This document shows, piece after piece, positions 61,344 to 64,000 of a DNA stretch of 64,000 bases (the first letter of the stretch is position 1; every line of letters starts with the position of its first letter). This DNA comes from JADGHX01 sp037200125. GTDB lineage: Bacteria; Pseudomonadota; Gammaproteobacteria; Steroidobacterales; Steroidobacteraceae. The position numbers and the translations under genes are program-made. The notes beneath the pieces are model-generated. The model was not told the origin of the DNA. It searched no databases and saw nothing but the letters and a program-made list of their open reading frames with translations. The stretch is from positions 62,001-126,000 of the forward strand of contig JBBCGS010000001.1 of the NCBI GenBank assembly GCA_037200125.1. Reading direction: 5' to 3'.

Positions 61344-61793
61344 ATGAGCTCCACCGAAGCCCATGCTCCCGATACCCACGGCGCCACGGCCGCGGAACGC
61401 CGCATCCTGCTGATCGAGGATTCGGACGTGTTGTCCCGGCGACTGGTCGATCTGCTGTCCGAGCCCGGTCGGCTCGCGGTGGCGGCGCAGGCCGCGACCC
61501 AGGCCGAAGCGGTGACGCGGCTGAAAGAGGCGGCGTACGACGTGCTCGTCGTCGACATCGAGCTTGCGGAAGGCAACGGTGTCGCCGTGATCCGCCACGC
61601 GCGGCAGCTCTACCCGCCTGAAGGCCAGCCGCTGATCGTGGTGCTGACCAACTACGCGTCGGACTTCGTGCGCGACCACTGCTTCGCCGCGGGGGCGGAT
61701 TACTTCCTGGACAAGATGCGTGACATCTCGATGCTCAAGGGCATCGTGGCCGATGGCCAGTCCAAGTGGACCCGGCCGCACTCGAGCCACTGA
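61344..61793 (+). CDS. Stand-alone receiver-domain protein
   Basis: 149 residues. A short Ala/His-rich N-terminus, then one receiver domain: ILLIEDSDVLSRRLVDLL, acceptor Asp71 (LVVDIELAEGNGVAV), VVLTNYAS, FLDKMRD with the Lys. No output domain, so it may be a phosphate sink or a modulator of the adjacent NarL/NarX-like pair. Ends 2 bases from the convergent kinase stop. Confidence 0.88.
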   Translation: MSSTEAHAPDTHGATAAERRILLIEDSDVLSRRLVDLLSEPGRLAVAAQAATQAEAVTRLKEAAYDVLVVDIELAEGNGVAVIRHARQLYPPEGQPLIVVLTNYASDFVRDHCFAAGADYFLDKMRDISMLKGIVADGQSKWTRPHSSH

Positions 61794-61795
61794 CT

Positions 61796-62740
61796 TCAGC
61801 TGGCGCGTGCGCGCGGGATCTCGATTCGCAGAGTCGTGCCGTCCGCTGGACTCGACTCGATAGCAAACGCGCCATTCATGGCATTTACCCGATGGCGCAT
61901 GCCTGCGAGCCCATGCGACCAGCGAAACGCGCTGTCGTCCATCTTCATGCCGCACCCATCGTCCGTGAGTATCAACAGATAGCGCTGCGTATCGGCGGTC
62001 ACTGCAAGCCGCACCTGCTGCGCATGGGCGTGGCGAACGATGTTGGTGAGACCTTCCTGGATCACGCGAAATAGCGCGATCTGCAGTTCCTTCGGCATCG
62101 TCTCCGCCTCGTCCGACATCATCACTTCGCACTGGAGGGCGGCTTTCGTGCAGACGTGCTCGACGTGTGCGCGGAGTGCCACAGGCAAGCCGAAGTGATC
62201 GAGCAGCGAGGGCCGCAGATCCTCAACCAGTCGGCGTTTCAGGCTCATCGCGTCGTCCAGCACACTTCCGAGTTGCACGAGACGCTCTTTGTACGGTGCC
62301 TCGGCGATGCGGGATTGCAGCCACGAGAAATCCATCTTGGCGGCTGTGAGCAAGCCTCCGAGCTCGTCGTGCAGATGTCGCGCGAGCTCGGATTTCTCTT
62401 TCTCCGCGAACTGCTGCAGGTGCGTGGAAAGCTCCGACAGCTCGCGCGTGCGTACCGCGATCAGCCGCTCGAACTCGGCGGCCTGCCGTTCCGCCGCGAA
62501 TCGCAACGTTCGCTGCCTGGCAGCTTCGCCCGCGAACAGACGCACGACCACCGCGAGGAGGACGAGGCTCACCACCGTCATGGCGATGAATCGCCCCATG
62601 CCTTCGCCGATGACGGCCACGGCGACAATGATGGCGAGCACCGCCACCAAGGCTATCCAGACGGTCGAAGGCAGTAGCTTCAGGCCACCCCATGTCCGTG
62701 CCGCGTGGCTCGACAGGTCGAGTTTCTGACTCTCCATCAT
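61796..62740 (-). CDS. NarX/DegS-type sensor histidine kinase
   Basis: 314 residues from MMESQKLDLSSHAARTWGG. Two close transmembrane helices (TVWIALVAVLAIIVAVAVIGEG, FIAMTVVSLVLLAVVVRLFAG) with almost no periplasmic loop, a coiled linker, then HisKA_3 with LARHLHDELGGLLTAAKMD (His124). HATPase follows: FRVIQEGLTNIVRHAHA (N-box), TDDGCGM and GLAGMRHRV. The tiny loop suggests membrane or intracellular sensing. Starts 7 bases after the yqjK-like stop, so it is probably the last gene of that operon. Convergent with its likely regulator. Confidence 0.9.
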   Translation of the reverse strand: MMESQKLDLSSHAARTWGGLKLLPSTVWIALVAVLAIIVAVAVIGEGMGRFIAMTVVSLVLLAVVVRLFAGEAARQRTLRFAAERQAAEFERLIAVRTRELSELSTHLQQFAEKEKSELARHLHDELGGLLTAAKMDFSWLQSRIAEAPYKERLVQLGSVLDDAMSLKRRLVEDLRPSLLDHFGLPVALRAHVEHVCTKAALQCEVMMSDEAETMPKELQIALFRVIQEGLTNIVRHAHAQQVRLAVTADTQRYLLILTDDGCGMKMDDSAFRWSHGLAGMRHRVNAMNGAFAIESSPADGTTLRIEIPRARAS

Positions 62741-62747
62741 CGGTATT

Positions 62748-62984
62748 CTAATGCGCCGCGCGCTTCCGAAGTCTCGATAACAAGGTCGTGGCAACGAGCC
62801 AGCGGACCCGCGGTTGTGCGAATAAGTTGAATCCCCAGCCGGCGATGCGTGCCCCCCACGCCAACGCCTTGCGCTTCTCCCATTTCTCGAAGGTGCCGGC
62901 GAGCTCCGAACGCTGCAATGAGGCTTCCAGCTCGAGGAGGCGCAGCCGCTCTTCGGCGATCCGTTCGGCCTGGCGAAGGCTCAT
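62748..62984 (-). CDS. YqjK-like protein
   Basis: 78 residues: MSLRQAERIAEERLRLLELEASLQRSELAGTFEKWEKR, a helical basic/acidic segment, then a weak hydrophobic stretch (ALAWGARIAGWGFNLF, RWLVATTLL) and a basic tail. Its ATG overlaps the yqjE stop (ATGA), the conserved third position of the yqjD-yqjE-yqjK group. Function unknown; stationary-phase membrane protein by context. Confidence 0.75.
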   Translation of the reverse strand: MSLRQAERIAEERLRLLELEASLQRSELAGTFEKWEKRKALAWGARIAGWGFNLFAQPRVRWLVATTLLSRLRKRAAH

Positions 62985-63358
62985 CGCTCGTCGCTCATCA
63001 ACGATGCGCGATCCAGCCGAAGTTGATGCGCCACCCGCGAGAACAAGGGCGCACGTTTGTGCCGCCGATGCAGAGCGATCGCGCACCCCACCGCGCCGCC
63101 GATGAGCAGGAAGAACACCGCCCCCAGCGCCATCGTGCGCAGATGGGGGGGTACAGTCAGTGCCAGCCAGACGATGAATGTCACGCCGGCCAGTGAGATC
63201 AACACCACCGCGGTCACGGCGAGTTGCCACTGACGGGTGAGAGCGAGCTTTTCGCTCTGGATTTCCGCGCTCAGAAGCTCCACGCGGGTCTGCACGATCC
63301 GCAGCAGTTGATCGAGAAGGGACCTGACGCGGCCGACGATGGGTTGAGCCGGCTCCAT
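62981..63358 (-). CDS. YqjE/phage-holin-like inner-membrane protein (DUF1469)
   Basis: 125 residues. Amphipathic N-terminus (VRSLLDQLLRIVQTRVELLSAEIQSEKLALTRQ), then two transmembrane helices (LAVTAVVLISLAGVTFIVWLAL, TMALGAVFFLLIGGAVGCAIAL) and a basic tail. Matches YqjE/PF07332 in layout and length. Lies 12 bases after the DUF883 gene. Confidence 0.85.
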   Translation of the reverse strand: MEPAQPIVGRVRSLLDQLLRIVQTRVELLSAEIQSEKLALTRQWQLAVTAVVLISLAGVTFIVWLALTVPPHLRTMALGAVFFLLIGGAVGCAIALHRRHKRAPLFSRVAHQLRLDRASLMSDER

Positions 63359-63370
63359 TGCGGTACGCGG

Positions 63371-63712
63371 TCAGGAGACCGCGCGATCTCCCGATGAGCC
63401 TAAGCAGGCCATGAACGCGGCGCCAAGCACGAGACCGGTAGCCAAAGCTCCGCCGGCGACGGTCCATGGGTTTTCCCGTACGTAAGCCTGGGTCGCGACG
63501 GAGGCCTGTCGAGCCATCGACGCAGCCTGGCGTTCGATCTCGGAAAGCCGGTCCTTCGCGGTGTCGAGTGAGGCTCTTACGCGTTCGCGAAGCACCCCGA
63601 CCGCTTCGTTCTTGTCTTCGGCAAGCGCTTGCAGGAGCGCTTCGGCCTGGACAACCACTTTGCGCAGCTCATCCGCCAGCGCCGCGGACTGCTCGGCAGT
63701 TCGTTCCAACAT
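63371..63712 (-). CDS. DUF883 (ElaB/YqjD-like) ribosome-associated membrane protein
   Basis: 113 residues. Long helix (LADELRKVVVQAEALLQALAEDKNEAVGVLRERVRASLDTAKDRLSEIERQ), then AYVRENPWTVAGGALATGLVLGAAFM, the C-terminal membrane anchor with the conserved ENPW motif. YqjD and ElaB bind ribosomes to the inner membrane in stationary phase. Heads the yqjDEK-kinase operon. Confidence 0.9.
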   Translation of the reverse strand: MLERTAEQSAALADELRKVVVQAEALLQALAEDKNEAVGVLRERVRASLDTAKDRLSEIERQAASMARQASVATQAYVRENPWTVAGGALATGLVLGAAFMACLGSSGDRAVS

Positions 63713-63718
63713 GTCTGT

Positions 63719-63787
63719 CTACCCCGCGAGTACCAACAACATCCCGCAGACCAGCGCCACCAGGGAAATGAGAGTACGTGTGCTCAT
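63719..63787 (-). CDS. 22-residue hydrophobic leader-like mini-ORF
   Basis: MSTRTLISLVALVCGMLLVLAG then TAG, ending 6 bases before the DUF883 ATG. One hydrophobic helix, resembling the beginning of DUF3096 small membrane proteins, possibly truncated. The ribosome site is weak. Could be a real small membrane peptide or a translated leader. Confidence 0.35.
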   Translation of the reverse strand: MSTRTLISLVALVCGMLLVLAG

Positions 63788-63868
63788 GGGCTCGTAACGT
63801 ATCGTCATCGTGCGGGCGGCCCCATCCGTGAGTTTCCGGCAGCGGATCAGATGCCCGCTGACTCTCGC

Positions 63869-63884
63869 GTCAGATGGGTCCTAC
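63869..63884 (+). promoter_or_regulatory. GTCCTAC palindrome, site d
   Basis: GTCAGAT-GG-GTCCTAC, 15 of 16 positions compatible with the form at 60600 outside the spacer. 62 bases before the last gene and also upstream of the yqjDEK operon on the other strand. Confidence 0.5.
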
Positions 63885-63945
63885 AGTCTCAACGCGCGAC
63901 CCTGCGTAAAGTGCCAAGCGTTCCGGACTAACCTCGAACAGGAAT

Positions 63946-64000
63946 ATGACCATGGCGAAGATTCAGGGCGAAGGCGATTACGAATCGGCGCGCCGTTACA
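63946..64000 (+). CDS. Start of a small stress-type protein, 3'-partial
   Basis: MTMAKIQGEGDYESARRY and then the window ends. The GEGDYESARRY beginning is that of a small proteobacterial protein of unknown function often encoded near stress and membrane-maintenance genes. ATG 63946 or 63952 are both possible. A palindrome lies 62 bases upstream. Confidence 0.6.
   Translation, partial: MTMAKIQGEGDYESARRY

Overview
This is a GC-rich proteobacterial chromosome segment. The housekeeping content (phosphoenolpyruvate carboxylase, RpoN, NtrC/NarL regulators, YqjD/YqjE/YqjK, OmpA/DUF4398, RND efflux) and the envelope gene set suggest a gammaproteobacterium of the Steroidobacter/Nevskia/Xanthomonas kind. 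That placement is inference; no rRNA or tRNA was seen. Nearly every long antisense ORF is a GC-driven shadow.

Layout. 0-12.2 kb: an RND efflux permease running without a stop into an outer-membrane channel lipoprotein, Dps, an amino-acid permease, an ElyC/SanA-like protein, a phospholipase D lipoprotein, remnants of a BlaI/BlaR1-TonB pair, and a CheW protein with duplicated sensor modules. Almost every gene here carries frameshifts although the protein sequence continues intact in the next frame, so local assembly indels are as likely as decay. 12.4-22.6 kb: an AcvB/VirJ-like protein, an unknown protein followed by a large hybrid histidine kinase, an MFS transporter with a tandem-repeat insert, a methyltransferase, a Uma2 nuclease and a SYLF protein.

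22.7-45.9 kb is the most unusual part and has no frameshifts. On the minus strand lie DUF3570 barrel, DUF4266 lipoprotein, TlpA thioredoxin, two outer-membrane barrel proteins and a hydrazine-synthase-alpha-like diheme propeller lipoprotein. Diverging from them on the plus strand are a c-type heme protein, a LamG lipoprotein with two tandem heme modules, a Tat-type DUF1501-like protein, a second thioredoxin, a periplasmic coiled-coil protein, two large TPR proteins, a TPR lipoprotein, an unknown secreted protein, then ExbB, two different ExbDs and an AgmX/PglI-like TonB protein. I read this as one envelope system: secreted heme/redox proteins, a TPR scaffold and a proton-motive-force motor. 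Its function is not known to me.

46-64 kb: a Kef-type antiporter, a VOC protein, ppc, GNAT, an EcfG-like sigma factor, topoisomerase IB, DUF4398/OmpA proteins, rpoN, a gutted hybrid kinase, an NtrC-type regulator, a NarL-type regulator with a receiver-only protein convergent to a NarX-type kinase, and the yqjD-yqjE-yqjK stress operon.

Two dispersed DNA signals tie regions together: a 7-2-7 palindrome (GTCAGAC-NN-GTCCTAC type) upstream of five stress/regulatory loci, and a REP-like 24-bp element at three sites that forms the 3' ends of two genes.
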